Under the pieces are notes generated by a model. That model was not told where the DNA came from, searched no databases, and saw only the letters and a list, made by a program, of their open reading frames with translations. From Puerhibacterium puerhi (GTDB taxonomy: Bacteria > Actinomycetota > Actinomycetes > Actinomycetales > Cellulomonadaceae): a stretch of 64,000 nt of DNA. Both the position numbers and the translations under genes were made by a program. The DNA is taken from positions 42,921 through 106,920 of the forward strand of contig NZ_WUWN01000010.1 in the NCBI RefSeq assembly GCF_009846865.1, read 5' to 3'. Below are positions 15,079-24,674 of the stretch, one piece after another (position 1 is the stretch's first letter; every line of letters starts with the position of its first letter).

Positions 15079-18000
15079 GGTGTCTCCGTGGTGGTGAGGA
15101 GGGACTCGAGGATGGCCACGCGCTCGACCAGGGAGCGCACGACCGGGATGAGGAGCAGCGGCAGCCGGTCGTACATCACGCCGGTGAGGGTGCCGTCCTC
15201 GTCGTAGGTGCAGAACTCGGCCAGGCCGGCGGCCTCGACCTCTTCAGCGACGACGCCCGGGATGCGCGGCAGGTGCACCCCGGCGCGGGCGACGACGTCG
15301 GGATCGAGGCTGGCCAGGTCGTCGGTGGCGCGGACCTCGTCGAGCGCCGAGTGCTGACGGTCGTACATGCCCCGGTCGATCCAGTCGCGCACCGGGACGT
15401 CGAGCACCCTGGCCGGGTTGACCGAGGCGTCGATGTCGGCGATGTCGACCTTCGCGGCCCGCAGCGAGCCGTTGCCGCGGTAGATGCTCGCCCTCCCGGT
15501 AGGAGAGACGATCATGGTCAGCGGCTGACCGGCGGCGGTGGTGGCCGGCAGGTTGTAGAAGGACAGCAAGTTCGAGCGGGTGTAGATGGCGATCTCGCCG
15601 GAGGAGTTCGCCATGGAGATGTAGCCGCGGTTGGGCGAGCCGATGTACCAGGACCCACCGCCGTGCACCAGGACGCGCGCGTTGTCGTTGTTCGAGTTGC
15701 CCGTCGAGGTCTCCTCCACGCGCAGCTGCGCGTAGTTCGACTTCACGCCGTCGTAGGTGGTCACGCCCAACGCGAGCGTCGAGCGGAGCGCACCGTAGGC
15801 CGGGCCACGGATCCATCCGTGCTGATTGCCCTCGACCGAGTTCCACGCTCCGACGAGCAGCGCCAGCGCGCCGTCCTCGTCGTAGAACGACAGCTGGTTG
15901 TTGGTGTTGATCTGCAGCCGCGTCGTCCCTGAGGAGTCGTAGCCCAGGACACCGCTGAAGCTGGCATTGGTCATCACGCTCAGCCGGTTCCTGCCGGCGG
16001 TGTCCATGAGCCACAGCGCGGTCGTCTCACCGTTGACGCCGATCGTCATGCGGTTGACGTTGCGGCTGTCGAACATCCACAGGTTCGGGTCGCCCCCGGT
16101 GGAGCTCGTCAGCAGCGCGCGACTGCCGCTGTCCGCGGTCTGGACGGACGCACCGACCACCGAGCCACCCCGGATCGTGCCACCGACGATCGACGCGGTG
16201 TCGCCCTCGATCTGCACGGTCAGGTTGCCCGAGGTGTCGTAGGCGCGAAGCCCCGACTCGCTGATCTTGACGCCGCGGTTGGCCTGCGCCACGGACTGGA
16301 TCAGCGCACCCGTGATCGACGCGGTGCTGCCTTCGAGCTGAACCGTCAGGTTGCCCGCATTGTCGTAGGCGCGAAGCCCCGACTCGCTGATCTTGACGCC
16401 GCGGTTGGCCTGCGCCAGCGACTGGATCAGCGCACCCGTGATGACGTACCCGTCCATCACCCCGACGATGAAGTTGTCGGCCGTCAAGGTGTTCGCCTTG
16501 ACGTGAACGCCCTCGATCTCCTTGGCCTTGATGTGCCTGCCCAGGATGCTGCCGTCGACGATCAGCGATGCGTCGGTGGCGTTGGTCAGCGAGGGGTTCA
16601 GCACGAGGGTGTCGCCGGCCGTCTCACCCCAGTAGTTCTTGTCGAGGTAGATGGTGGCGGACGCGGCCGTTTCTGGCGCCTCGACGATGTAGTCGATGTA
16701 GCGGGCATCGGCGCCGTAGCGGTCTGCGGGCACGGGGTCCGACGTGGCCGTGCGGACTGACGCGCCGGCCGCGTCGTGGAACTGGATCGCCGCGCGAACC
16801 CGCCGCCCCGCCGCAGGGGCCTCGGGGAAGCTGCCCGCGATGCCGATACCAACCCGGAACCGGTAGCTCGACCCGGGGTCGACGTCGAACGATCCCACCC
16901 GGTTGTTGCGCGAGGTGCCGCCGAACCGCAGCGCGATGAACCCAGAGAAGGTGCCGTTCGTGCCGCCACTGCCGCGCGCAGCGATGACCCAGCCAAGGTC
17001 GGCGTCATTGAGCCCACGAATCGCGCTTCCGGTCCAGCCGACGTGCGGCTCGGTGCCGGATTCCGGGCTCCACGGGATCATGTTCGGCCCCGCGCCGATC
17101 AGCGCTTCGTTGGCCAGCACCTTGCCGGCGATCAGCTTGGCCGTCCAGATTCTCTGCGCGACCTGCGTGTCGACGGTGGCATTGCTGGCGAACAGGTTGG
17201 CGACGTCGGCACGCTGGAACGCCGCAGTGCTGGCCGCGATCTTCTGCGCCACGGCCTCGATGACCTCGGCCGACCCCGCCGTCAGCTTGCCGACGTCCAG
17301 CCCGGCGAGCACACCGTTGCCCAGCTGGGAAGGTGTCCACGTGCCCCCGGCGTCCCCGGCCGCGGTCTGTGTCCACTGCCCGATGACGACGCCGGACAGG
17401 CTGCCCTGGTGGCGGAACCAGGTGCTGTTCTGCGGCGCCTTGTCGTTCGACGTCGGAGCGGCGGTGGAGTGGAAGATCCGCGGGGTGCCCTTGGCGGTGG
17501 AGCTAGCCGCCGTCGCCAGCGAGCCCGCCTGCCCGGACTGCTGGATCGCGGTGGCGACCTCAGACTCGGCCTCGGTGATCCTCTCCTGGGCATTGGCGAT
17601 GTCCTGCTGTGCCTTGGTGACCTTCGGGTTCAGCAGGTCGAGGTCTTCGCGGTTCTTCTCGATCGCCTCGGTGATGTTCTTGTCGATGTCATCGACGACC
17701 AGCGGGGTCGGGGTGGCGTAGTTCGACCAGGCCGACCAGCTCGAGGCGTTGCCCGAACGGTCCACCGCGCGAGCGCGGTAGCGGACCTGCTGGTTGTACG
17801 GCAGGCCGGTGACCAGGATGTAGCCGCCGGTCTTGTCGAGGATCGAGTCGACCGGGTTGGTCGCGCCCTCCTGGATCACCTCGACCCGGTCGAAGTCGAG
17901 CGGCATCGTCCCACCGGCGGCGGTCTTACCGTCCCACGTCACCCGCACCACGGCGCGCGACACCGACGCGACCGGTGCCGAGGGCACCGCTGGCGGGGTG

Positions 18001-19532
18001 ACGTCGTCCTCCACGGTGACGGTCACGACGCTCGACCAGGCGCCCGGCACCGCGGAGTAGCGGCCACGAGCGCGCACCTTCACCTGCAGCACCTCACCGA
18101 CGGCCACCGGCTGGTAGGTCGCCTGCGAGTCGTCCGCCGACATGACGACACTCCACGGCGCACCAACGACGTTGCGCCGCACCGCAACCTGGTAGTCGGC
18201 AATCTCCATCGCCGTGCCGTCGGTCGCGGTCGTGACGTCGCCCCAGTCCATCGACAGCACGCCGCGAGCGGCGCCGTCGGTGTCGATGTAGGCGTCGGAG
18301 GACACGACCAGCCCGGGCGGTGCGGCCGGCTGGCGCCGGTCGGGGCCCTCCGGCGCCGGGCGTGCGCCCGACCCGCCGTCAGCGGTAGCTCCGCCGGTGA
18401 TGCCGGCCATGCGCTTGGCGCGGCGCAGCTCGGCGTCCAGCACCCGGTCGTTCAGCACGACCGACCCGCCCGGCACGCCGCCCTCGAGCGTGAGCGTCAC
18501 CTGAGCGACACGTACCCGCTCGGCCTGGACGTTCGTCGGGGCGGTGATCCACTGCCCGGGCGCGTAGTCCACCATCGGCCAGAACTGCGCGCCGGACAGC
18601 GTCAGGCTGCGGGTGTACTGCGCACGTGTGCGCGCCCGCCGCTCGAGCTCAGCCTGCACGAGCGTGCGCGCGGTGCCGTCGTCGCTCACCCCGCCCTGAG
18701 AGATGTAGCCCTCCCACACGCCCCACGGCGTCGGCGCGGACGGGTTGTCCAGCGTGAGCGCCAGGCCGTTGTCACCGCGCAGCAGTACCCGCCCGACGAT
18801 CTCCTCGAGCGACTCGTTCGAGGGCGCCTCACCCACGTCACGCCCCAGGTGCAGCCGCACCGACGCGGACCGGTCCGCCGCCAGCACCGTGTCGGCGTTC
18901 CACACCAGCAGCTGGCGGCCGCGGGTGCGCCAGTCGCACATACCCTGGGCGGTGAGGCTGTCGAGGACCTGGAAGACCTCGATGCCGGGCTCGAGGTAGA
19001 GGGTGACGACCTTGGCCCAGGCCTGGCCGGCGGCGTCACGGTTGGTGTCGAAGCCAAGGGTGACGGGCACGCCGCCGCGCGCGGCGTTCTCACCCATGAG
19101 GGTGGCGATGATCGTGCCGGCCGAGGCGGAGTAGAACGGGCGCTTACCGGCCTGGGAGTGGTCCTCCGGCAGGACGTTGCTCAGGTCCAGCAGGCGGGCC
19201 TTGCGCAGCAGCCAGCCGTAGGACGGCGCGGTGATCGTGACCGTCCGGGACTGGTCTGCCAGATCGTCGTCCTTGGCGATCCACAGGAACCGCCCGCCGT
19301 CCGGCTCGACCCACGCCCCGCCGTGGTCGGTGACCTCGACGGCCAGCTCGACGCCCTGCGACAGCGCGCGGTCCAGGATCGTGCCACCCAGCGCGAGCCG
19401 CGAGTAGGTCGCGCTCAGCGCCCCGGCGTCGTCATGGGGGAACGACGCCTCGAGCTTGAGCGGCTGCGGCAGCAGCCCGAGCCGCTCACCGGCCGGGGCG
19501 TAGGCCACCAGGCGGATGCCGAAGTCAGCCAA
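15075..19532 (-). CDS. Large minor tail protein/tail fibre with FN3 domains and C-terminal S74-like chaperone
   Basis: This 1485-residue protein probably recognises the host surface. Residues 1-370 look like a baseplate-hub (Tal-like) part. About 395-620 carry two fibronectin-III-like domains (VRYRARAVDRSG, TVTVEDDVTPPAVP). A coiled coil follows at about 625-680. Beta-rich fibre text then includes an exact-length tandem repeat of 42 residues (about 1032-1115, SGLRAYDNAGNLTVQ). The last 120 residues resemble an intramolecular chaperone of the S74 type (GVVAEEVEAAGL, then GVMYDRLPLLL). It is the last large structural gene. Confidence 0.85.
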   Translation of the reverse strand: MADFGIRLVAYAPAGERLGLLPQPLKLEASFPHDDAGALSATYSRLALGGTILDRALSQGVELAVEVTDHGGAWVEPDGGRFLWIAKDDDLADQSRTVTITAPSYGWLLRKARLLDLSNVLPEDHSQAGKRPFYSASAGTIIATLMGENAARGGVPVTLGFDTNRDAAGQAWAKVVTLYLEPGIEVFQVLDSLTAQGMCDWRTRGRQLLVWNADTVLAADRSASVRLHLGRDVGEAPSNESLEEIVGRVLLRGDNGLALTLDNPSAPTPWGVWEGYISQGGVSDDGTARTLVQAELERRARTRAQYTRSLTLSGAQFWPMVDYAPGQWITAPTNVQAERVRVAQVTLTLEGGVPGGSVVLNDRVLDAELRRAKRMAGITGGATADGGSGARPAPEGPDRRQPAAPPGLVVSSDAYIDTDGAARGVLSMDWGDVTTATDGTAMEIADYQVAVRRNVVGAPWSVVMSADDSQATYQPVAVGEVLQVKVRARGRYSAVPGAWSSVVTVTVEDDVTPPAVPSAPVASVSRAVVRVTWDGKTAAGGTMPLDFDRVEVIQEGATNPVDSILDKTGGYILVTGLPYNQQVRYRARAVDRSGNASSWSAWSNYATPTPLVVDDIDKNITEAIEKNREDLDLLNPKVTKAQQDIANAQERITEAESEVATAIQQSGQAGSLATAASSTAKGTPRIFHSTAAPTSNDKAPQNSTWFRHQGSLSGVVIGQWTQTAAGDAGGTWTPSQLGNGVLAGLDVGKLTAGSAEVIEAVAQKIAASTAAFQRADVANLFASNATVDTQVAQRIWTAKLIAGKVLANEALIGAGPNMIPWSPESGTEPHVGWTGSAIRGLNDADLGWVIAARGSGGTNGTFSGFIALRFGGTSRNNRVGSFDVDPGSSYRFRVGIGIAGSFPEAPAAGRRVRAAIQFHDAAGASVRTATSDPVPADRYGADARYIDYIVEAPETAASATIYLDKNYWGETAGDTLVLNPSLTNATDASLIVDGSILGRHIKAKEIEGVHVKANTLTADNFIVGVMDGYVITGALIQSLAQANRGVKISESGLRAYDNAGNLTVQLEGSTASITGALIQSVAQANRGVKISESGLRAYDTSGNLTVQIEGDTASIVGGTIRGGSVVGASVQTADSGSRALLTSSTGGDPNLWMFDSRNVNRMTIGVNGETTALWLMDTAGRNRLSVMTNASFSGVLGYDSSGTTRLQINTNNQLSFYDEDGALALLVGAWNSVEGNQHGWIRGPAYGALRSTLALGVTTYDGVKSNYAQLRVEETSTGNSNNDNARVLVHGGGSWYIGSPNRGYISMANSSGEIAIYTRSNLLSFYNLPATTAAGQPLTMIVSPTGRASIYRGNGSLRAAKVDIADIDASVNPARVLDVPVRDWIDRGMYDRQHSALDEVRATDDLASLDPDVVARAGVHLPRIPGVVAEEVEAAGLAEFCTYDEDGTLTGVMYDRLPLLLIPVVRSLVERVAILESLLTTTETP
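16188..16439. repeat. 126-bp tandem repeat inside the tail-fibre gene
   Basis: Two units of 126 bp (16188-16313 and 16314-16439) share most of their bases; one long run around gtcgtaggcgcgaagccccg is identical. The unit is 42 codons, so the repeat is in frame and adds one fibre module. Confidence 0.9.
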
Positions 19533-19579
19533 CAGATTTCACCCTCTCTCGGCACACGCTGACCGGTACGGTCGCGGCC

Positions 19580-19813
19580 GTGACTGAATACCGCCTCGTG
19601 ACGTTCGCGTTCCCTGCCAGCCAGCTACTGCCGCCCGTCGGCACGGTCAACGTGCGGACCATCGACTTCGCCGGGTCGATCCCCGAGCTCGCCGAGCACA
19701 TGGACGGCTGGGAGGTCATCAACACCCAGCTGATCCCTGGCGGTGACGTCATCTACGTCACCTACTCGCTGCGCACGAACGTCGCCGTCCCTGGTGGGAC
19801 GCAGGCGGTATAG
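19580..19813 (+). CDS. Opposite-strand small protein in the tail operon (moron-like)
   Basis: This 77-residue protein reads against the late operon. It begins at GTG and contains SIPELAEHMDGWEVINTQLI and VIYVTYSLR, a pattern (hGWEVhs...LLR) seen in small phage proteins of unknown function. GC at third positions is about 85%, which supports real coding on this strand. It overlaps the tail of a leftward frame. No clear promoter is visible upstream, only 47 bp from the tail-fibre start. Confidence 0.6.
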   Translation: MTEYRLVTFAFPASQLLPPVGTVNVRTIDFAGSIPELAEHMDGWEVINTQLIPGGDVIYVTYSLRTNVAVPGGTQAV

Positions 19814-19930
19814 CCCCGGCTCGGTCGGGTCGATCCTGATCGTCGGCAGCACGTGCACGCTGCCGGACCTCAGGTCCGCCACATGCACGTTCTGAGCGGC
19901 GATCAGCGCGGAGTCGAACGTCGGTCTCAT
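19625..19930 (-). CDS. Leftward tail-operon gene, probably interrupted
   Basis: The ATG overlaps the stop of the upstream gene (ATGA), as for real genes in this operon. The first 40-50 codons (TFDSALIAAQNVHVADLRSG and on to EPGLYRL) have high GC3. After that the composition changes and the frame lies antisense to the rightward 77-residue gene. I infer a real 5' end and a displaced 3' end. The annotated length of 101 residues is probably not the original product. Confidence 0.4.
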   Translation of the reverse strand: MRPTFDSALIAAQNVHVADLRSGSVHVLPTIRIDPTEPGLYRLRPTRDGDVRAQRVGDVDDVTARDQLGVDDLPAVHVLGELGDRPGEVDGPHVDRADGRQ

Positions 19931-20292
19931 GAGGGGTCTCCCATCGGAGCGGGCTCGGCCGGCGCCATTGGATCGCCAGGCGCGGGATCAGGTTCGGGGT
20001 CGGTCTCGGAGGCTGTCGCCGCGCGCATGGCCGCGTCCGCGGTGCCCTGAGCCGCGGTCGCGGCGGCCAGCGCGGCGTTCGCGAGCGCCGCGGCGTTCGC
20101 GGCCGCAGAGGTCGCGGCGATCGCACGCTCTTCCGCGGCGGCCGCGCGCGCCTCGGCTGCCGCAGCGCGAGCGGTCAGGTCGGCGATCGGGTCCTGCGTC
20201 GGGTCACCGTCCGTCGGGTCACCCTCTGTCGGGTCGGCCTCCGTCGGGTCGGCCGGCTCGTCGGTGGGTTCGGTGTCGACGACTTCGCTCAC
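19927..20292 (-). CDS. Acidic/alanine-rich phage protein, 121 residues
   Basis: The N-terminus has repeated DPTEGDPTDGDPTQ-type acidic units, the middle an uninterrupted Ala-rich helix (ARAAAAEARAAAAEERAIAA), and the end is Pro/Asp-rich. It is probably extended and coiled-coil. The GTG has GGAGG 5-6 nt upstream. It sits between Dit and the fibre region; a linking or assembly role is only a guess. Confidence 0.65.
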   Translation of the reverse strand: MSEVVDTEPTDEPADPTEADPTEGDPTDGDPTQDPIADLTARAAAAEARAAAAEERAIAATSAAANAAALANAALAAATAAQGTADAAMRAATASETDPEPDPAPGDPMAPAEPAPMGDPS

Positions 20293-20302
20293 AGGTGCCT
20301 CC

Positions 20303-21127
20303 TCACAGATATGCGGGCGCGCCGCGCACCATCAGCGCGGTCGCGGTGGACAGGCCCGACCCGCTCACGCGCAGGCGCGCGCGCCGGTCGGCCGGGTCGG
20401 TGCCTTGCATGCGCGGCCAGATCTGCAGCGGACCGGCCGCTGGGTAGTCCAGGCCCGACGTGACGTCGGTGCCGCCGGTCCAGGCGGACGACGAGGCCGA
20501 CCACCACGCGCGCAGCGTGCCGGCGTCCAGGTACAGGTAGCGGCCGGCCGTCAGCGCCGCGCCAGCCCAGGACAGGCCCGTGCCTGAGACGACGTCGGTC
20601 ACCGCCACCGTCGTGGCCGGCCCGGTCACACGGACGATGGCGTCGGCGACCGGACCGGTCGACACCCCCAGGTGTGCGATCTCGACCGTGTCGCCGGAGG
20701 CCACGACCGTGGCCGGCGACGACGCGACTGGGCCGCGCAGGAACACGCCGGGGATCGCCAGCGCCACGCTGAACGCCGCCGTTTGCCCGGGGCGGAAGTC
20801 GTCGGGGGACAGCGACACGAGCCGTGCCGGAGCGCTGGCCGCGGCGCCGGCCGACCGTCGAGTGACGGTCAGGCCCGGCGCGGCGAGCAGCGCGACGAGC
20901 TCGGCCTGCGCTTCCTCGAGCGATGTCTGCGGCCCCACTGGCTGCAGCTTGAGGTTCAGCTGCGGCTCGTCGAACACGGGCAGCCCCGGCGCGATCACGC
21001 CGTGGCGCCCGGGTACGTCGATCGTCGCGGCGCGGACGCTGACCGGGGGGCGCCACAGGGTGCCCTTCTGGATGAACCAACGGTTGGCGTCCACCCCGGA
21101 CAGCAGCCAGGTGATGTCTGCGGGCAC
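20303..21127 (-). CDS. Distal tail protein (Dit-like)
   Basis: This 274-residue protein lies between the tape measure and the fibre, the usual Dit position. It has an N-terminal beta domain (DITWLLSGVDANRWFIQKG, VPGRHGVIAPGLPVF) and a C-terminal galectin-like part (AGRYLYLDAGTLRAWW). It would form the hexameric ring that joins the tube to the baseplate. Confidence 0.75.
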   Translation of the reverse strand: MPADITWLLSGVDANRWFIQKGTLWRPPVSVRAATIDVPGRHGVIAPGLPVFDEPQLNLKLQPVGPQTSLEEAQAELVALLAAPGLTVTRRSAGAAASAPARLVSLSPDDFRPGQTAAFSVALAIPGVFLRGPVASSPATVVASGDTVEIAHLGVSTGPVADAIVRVTGPATTVAVTDVVSGTGLSWAGAALTAGRYLYLDAGTLRAWWSASSSAWTGGTDVTSGLDYPAAGPLQIWPRMQGTDPADRRARLRVSGSGLSTATALMVRGAPAYL

Positions 21128-21128
21128 G

Positions 21129-24100
21129 TCACACTCCGATCGCCGCGGCGTACTGCAGCGCCTTGTTGGTCGTCACAGACGTCGGCTCGGCCTGGGGGAA
21201 GTTGTTCGTGATGTGCTGCACGACGCGCGGACCGCTGCCGACGGCGTCGGCGTCCGACACCGTGCCCTCGAGGCCGACCGAAGAGAGGCCGCCGTCAGTG
21301 ATCGCCGCGTTCGCCGCGGACATCACGGTGGTCGTGGCCGCGACCAGCCGGCCGCTCTCGTCGAGGACGCCCTGAGCGAGCGCGTCGACGATCGAGCGGC
21401 CGGAGTACAGCGACCATCCCTTGCCCGAGAACGGGCCCTCCTTAGCCGGAGAGAACGGCAGGAGATTTCGGGCCGCCTGCATCACGCCACCGACGGCGTT
21501 CTTGACCTTGCCGACCATGCCCTTGATGCCGTCGATCAGGCCGCTGATGATCTTCCGGCCGGACTCGGCAAGCCATGAGCCGGCGCCGGAGAAGAATCCG
21601 AGGATCCGGTCCCTGATGCCCGTCACCGTGTCGACGACGTTGTTCACGCCGGCGACAGCCGCCTGTCGCAACCCGCTCCAGATGGTCGAGAAGACGGCCT
21701 TGATGCCGTTCCACACCGAGCTCCACACCGACCGGATGACGTTGATCCCGGCGGTGATGACCGACCGGACGATGTTGATCGCGCCCGTGACGATCGCCTC
21801 GATGGTGTTCCAGACGCCGGAGAGGATCTGCAGGATCCCGTTCCAGACACCGGACCAGTCCCCACGGATGGCCGAGGTGACCACCTGGATCACGCCCTGG
21901 ACGATCTGCATCACCGACGCGATGACGTTCGCGACCGTGTTGAACACCGTCTGCACGACGGGCAGTAGCGCCTCGATGATCGGGATCAGCAGGTTCCCGA
22001 TCATCGCGACCAGCGGTGCGATCGCTGCGACGAGCTGGGCGACGATCGGCGCCACCGCGGCGATGACGGGAGCCATCGCCTGGAACATCGAGACGAGGAC
22101 CGGCAGCAGCGCCTGCACCAGTTGCAGCAGCACCGGCGCCAGGGCCTGCACCACCGACAGGAACGCCGGCAGCGCGGTCTGCGCGACCTGCAGCAGAAGC
22201 GGCAGGACTGCCTGGATCGCCGTCAGCAGCAGCGTGCCGACCGCCTGGGCGATCGCCAGGACTACCGGGGCGAGCAGCTGCAGCGTCGGGCCGAGCGCCT
22301 GGGCGATCGCCAGGAAGATCGGCATCGCCTGCTGCACCAGCTGCAGTAGCGCCGGCAGCAGCGCCTGGACGGCGCCGAGCAGCACCGTGCCCAGCGTCGT
22401 GCCGATCTGATGCACCACGGGCGCCAGCACGGTGAGTGCCTGCGTGAGCGTCTGCCCGAGGGCGGCGACCACGGGTTCGAGCGCACCGGCCAGCTGGCCG
22501 ACGATGCCGATCAGCGGGGTGATCGCCTGGATCACCGGGCCCAGCGCCGGCAGCAGCGTCTGGAACGCCTGCCCGATCTGGATCAGCAGCGGCGCCAGAG
22601 CCTGCACCGCCCCGACGAGCGCCGAGCCCAGGACCGGGATGAGCGGCTGCAGACCCATGAGCACCTGCGTGATCGTCGGCGCGAGCGCCCGCAATGCCCC
22701 GCCCAGGACGGTGCCGATGACGGGGCCGAGCTGGCCGACGATCTGCCCGAGCTGGCCGAGCAGGAAGCCCAGCGGCTGCAGAGCGGGCAGCAGCCCGGTG
22801 ACGAGCCCCTGGATGCCCGCGAGCGCCGCCTCGAGGCCGGTCGCGACGACCGGCTGCGACAGCGCAGCAGAGATCCCAGTGAGGGCCGTTGCGAGGGTGG
22901 CTGCCAGGCCAGCCAGCACTGTGCTGATCGTCGGCGCGAGCGCAGCCAGCATGTTGCCGATCGGGCCGAGTGCGCCGGCGAGGGCCTGGGCGCCCTGGGC
23001 AGCGCCGGCGAAGATCGTCGACAACGCCGTCTGGAAGACCGGGCCGTTGACGATGCCGGCGATGGTGCCGAGGGTGGCGGCGAAGTTCTGCAGGCCGCCG
23101 CCGCCGGAGCCGATCGCCCGGAAGACGCCACCGATGATCGAGCCGAGGTTCTTGACGACGTCGACGAGGTAGCCGAACTGCGTCGCTGCGTTCTCGATCC
23201 AGGCGGTCAGGTTCCCGTTGGAGTCGGCGGTCTGGACCCACTCGTTGAAGCGGGTGCCGATCTCGCCCAGCCAGCGGCCGATCGCCGGGAGGTACTGGCT
23301 GCCCGTGTAGCCGAGCGTGGTGAACGCCTCGACGAACGGGGCCACCGCGGCGCGCGCCTCGGTGATGCTGTCGCGGACGTTGCGCAGGATGCCCTGCAGG
23401 ACGCCGCCGCCCAGGTTGGACTGCATCGCCCGGGCCAGGTCGCCCGTCATACCACCGAGCGAGTTCGACACACCGATCATGCCGAGCCGCAGCTCGGGCA
23501 GCAGGGTGCGCGTCATCTCGATGATCGGCTTGCGCGCGGCGTCCCAGTAGCGCGCCGACATGACGTCGCCGAGCTCCTGCATGCTCGACTTGAGCGGGGC
23601 GAGCTGCTTGCCGGCGTCCTTCCACGCCACGATGAGCGCGGCGATGCCCGCGGCCGCCGCGGTGAAGGCGGCCGGCAGCATCAGGGCGAGCGGCGCGATC
23701 TGCGCGAGCGACGTGGCCAGCGAGCCGAGGCCGGCGACGGACTGCAGAGCGACGACGCCGAGGCTGCCGATCGCGACGGCGGTCGTGGCCAGCTTCGGCA
23801 CCGCGCGGTCGACGTTGGACAGCGACGTCGACAGGCGCCGCACGGCGTCGCCGGCGACGCGGGCGCCGGACAGGGCGGCCAGCATCGTCGTGGCGCGGGC
23901 GGCCGCGCCGCGGCTGATCTGCGGGACGATCTCCGCGACGCGACGGCGCGCCAGCAGCGCGAGCGCCGTCGCGGCGACGCCGGTGTCGGCGTCGGCGTTG
24001 ACCGTGACGTCGCGGTCGTCGGCGAGGCCGTCGATCTTCCGCGACGCCTCGGCGGTGTCGGCGGTGACGCCGACACCGGTCTTGGTCTTGGCGATGTCCT

Positions 24101-24275
24101 TGGTCAGCCGCAGCACGGCCTGGCGCGCCGGCTTGGTGTCGGCGTCGACCGACACCAGCAGGCGGGCCTGCTTCTCGATCCGGTCGAGGGACTTCTTGAG
24201 GTCGGCCCGGAACCGTGAGGTGTCCGGGATGACGCGGATCGAGACGCGCCCGACGGTCTTGCCGCCCGTGGCCAT
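21129..24275 (-). CDS. Tail tape measure protein
   Basis: This 1048-residue protein sets tail length and probably helps DNA entry. The N-terminus has a beta/helix part with RVIPDTSRFRADLKKSLDRI, typical of phage tape measures. Two hydrophobic stretches are near residues 165-225 (LGVVALQSVAGLGSLATSL). From about 400 to 830 there are repeated QALxPhLxQ-type helical units, then TMP-like VWNTIEAIVTGAINIVRS segments. Using the common rule of about 1.5 A per residue, the tail would be about 150 nm. No muramidase or peptidase motif is obvious. Confidence 0.92.
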   Translation of the reverse strand: MATGGKTVGRVSIRVIPDTSRFRADLKKSLDRIEKQARLLVSVDADTKPARQAVLRLTKDIAKTKTGVGVTADTAEASRKIDGLADDRDVTVNADADTGVAATALALLARRRVAEIVPQISRGAAARATTMLAALSGARVAGDAVRRLSTSLSNVDRAVPKLATTAVAIGSLGVVALQSVAGLGSLATSLAQIAPLALMLPAAFTAAAAGIAALIVAWKDAGKQLAPLKSSMQELGDVMSARYWDAARKPIIEMTRTLLPELRLGMIGVSNSLGGMTGDLARAMQSNLGGGVLQGILRNVRDSITEARAAVAPFVEAFTTLGYTGSQYLPAIGRWLGEIGTRFNEWVQTADSNGNLTAWIENAATQFGYLVDVVKNLGSIIGGVFRAIGSGGGGLQNFAATLGTIAGIVNGPVFQTALSTIFAGAAQGAQALAGALGPIGNMLAALAPTISTVLAGLAATLATALTGISAALSQPVVATGLEAALAGIQGLVTGLLPALQPLGFLLGQLGQIVGQLGPVIGTVLGGALRALAPTITQVLMGLQPLIPVLGSALVGAVQALAPLLIQIGQAFQTLLPALGPVIQAITPLIGIVGQLAGALEPVVAALGQTLTQALTVLAPVVHQIGTTLGTVLLGAVQALLPALLQLVQQAMPIFLAIAQALGPTLQLLAPVVLAIAQAVGTLLLTAIQAVLPLLLQVAQTALPAFLSVVQALAPVLLQLVQALLPVLVSMFQAMAPVIAAVAPIVAQLVAAIAPLVAMIGNLLIPIIEALLPVVQTVFNTVANVIASVMQIVQGVIQVVTSAIRGDWSGVWNGILQILSGVWNTIEAIVTGAINIVRSVITAGINVIRSVWSSVWNGIKAVFSTIWSGLRQAAVAGVNNVVDTVTGIRDRILGFFSGAGSWLAESGRKIISGLIDGIKGMVGKVKNAVGGVMQAARNLLPFSPAKEGPFSGKGWSLYSGRSIVDALAQGVLDESGRLVAATTTVMSAANAAITDGGLSSVGLEGTVSDADAVGSGPRVVQHITNNFPQAEPTSVTTNKALQYAAAIGV

Positions 24276-24278
24276 GCG

Positions 24279-24674
24279 TCACCTCCCGAGATGCTTCAAG
24301 AGCTCCTGGATGGACTTCGGCCGGATCACGCGGCGCCCGTCGGCGGGCGTCTTGAGCAGCGACGGCTTGGCCTTCTTGCCGCCCCACTTCGTGATCAGGA
24401 GGTTCGCGACCGTCACGAGGTACTGGGTGCTCGGCGTCCAGCCGAGCCAGGACGGCACCCCGTCGCCGCCGGTGACGTCCGGCGGGTTGTCGCGCAGGTG
24501 GGCGGCGCGGAAGCGGGACCACGGCTCGGTCATGAGCCCGTGGATCCGCACGAGCACCTCGCGGGGCTCGAGGTGGCCGGCCCACATCTGCTCGAGACGC
24601 AGGCCGTAGAACTGCTGGAAGTCTGCGACCAGCTCGACCTCGTACCGGTCGAGGTAGCCGCAGACGGCCGTCAT
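24279..24674 (-). CDS. Tail assembly chaperone, frameshift-extension part (gpT-like)
   Basis: This 131-residue frame (WAGHLEPREVLVRIHGLM, then KPSLLKTPADGRRVI) is the usual second half of the tail chaperone pair. Its ATG overlaps the stop of the first gene and lies in the -1 frame reached from the ggggaa slippery site. It is probably made mainly as a -1 frameshift fusion with the first gene. Confidence 0.8.
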   Translation of the reverse strand: MTAVCGYLDRYEVELVADFQQFYGLRLEQMWAGHLEPREVLVRIHGLMTEPWSRFRAAHLRDNPPDVTGGDGVPSWLGWTPSTQYLVTVANLLITKWGGKKAKPSLLKTPADGRRVIRPKSIQELLKHLGR

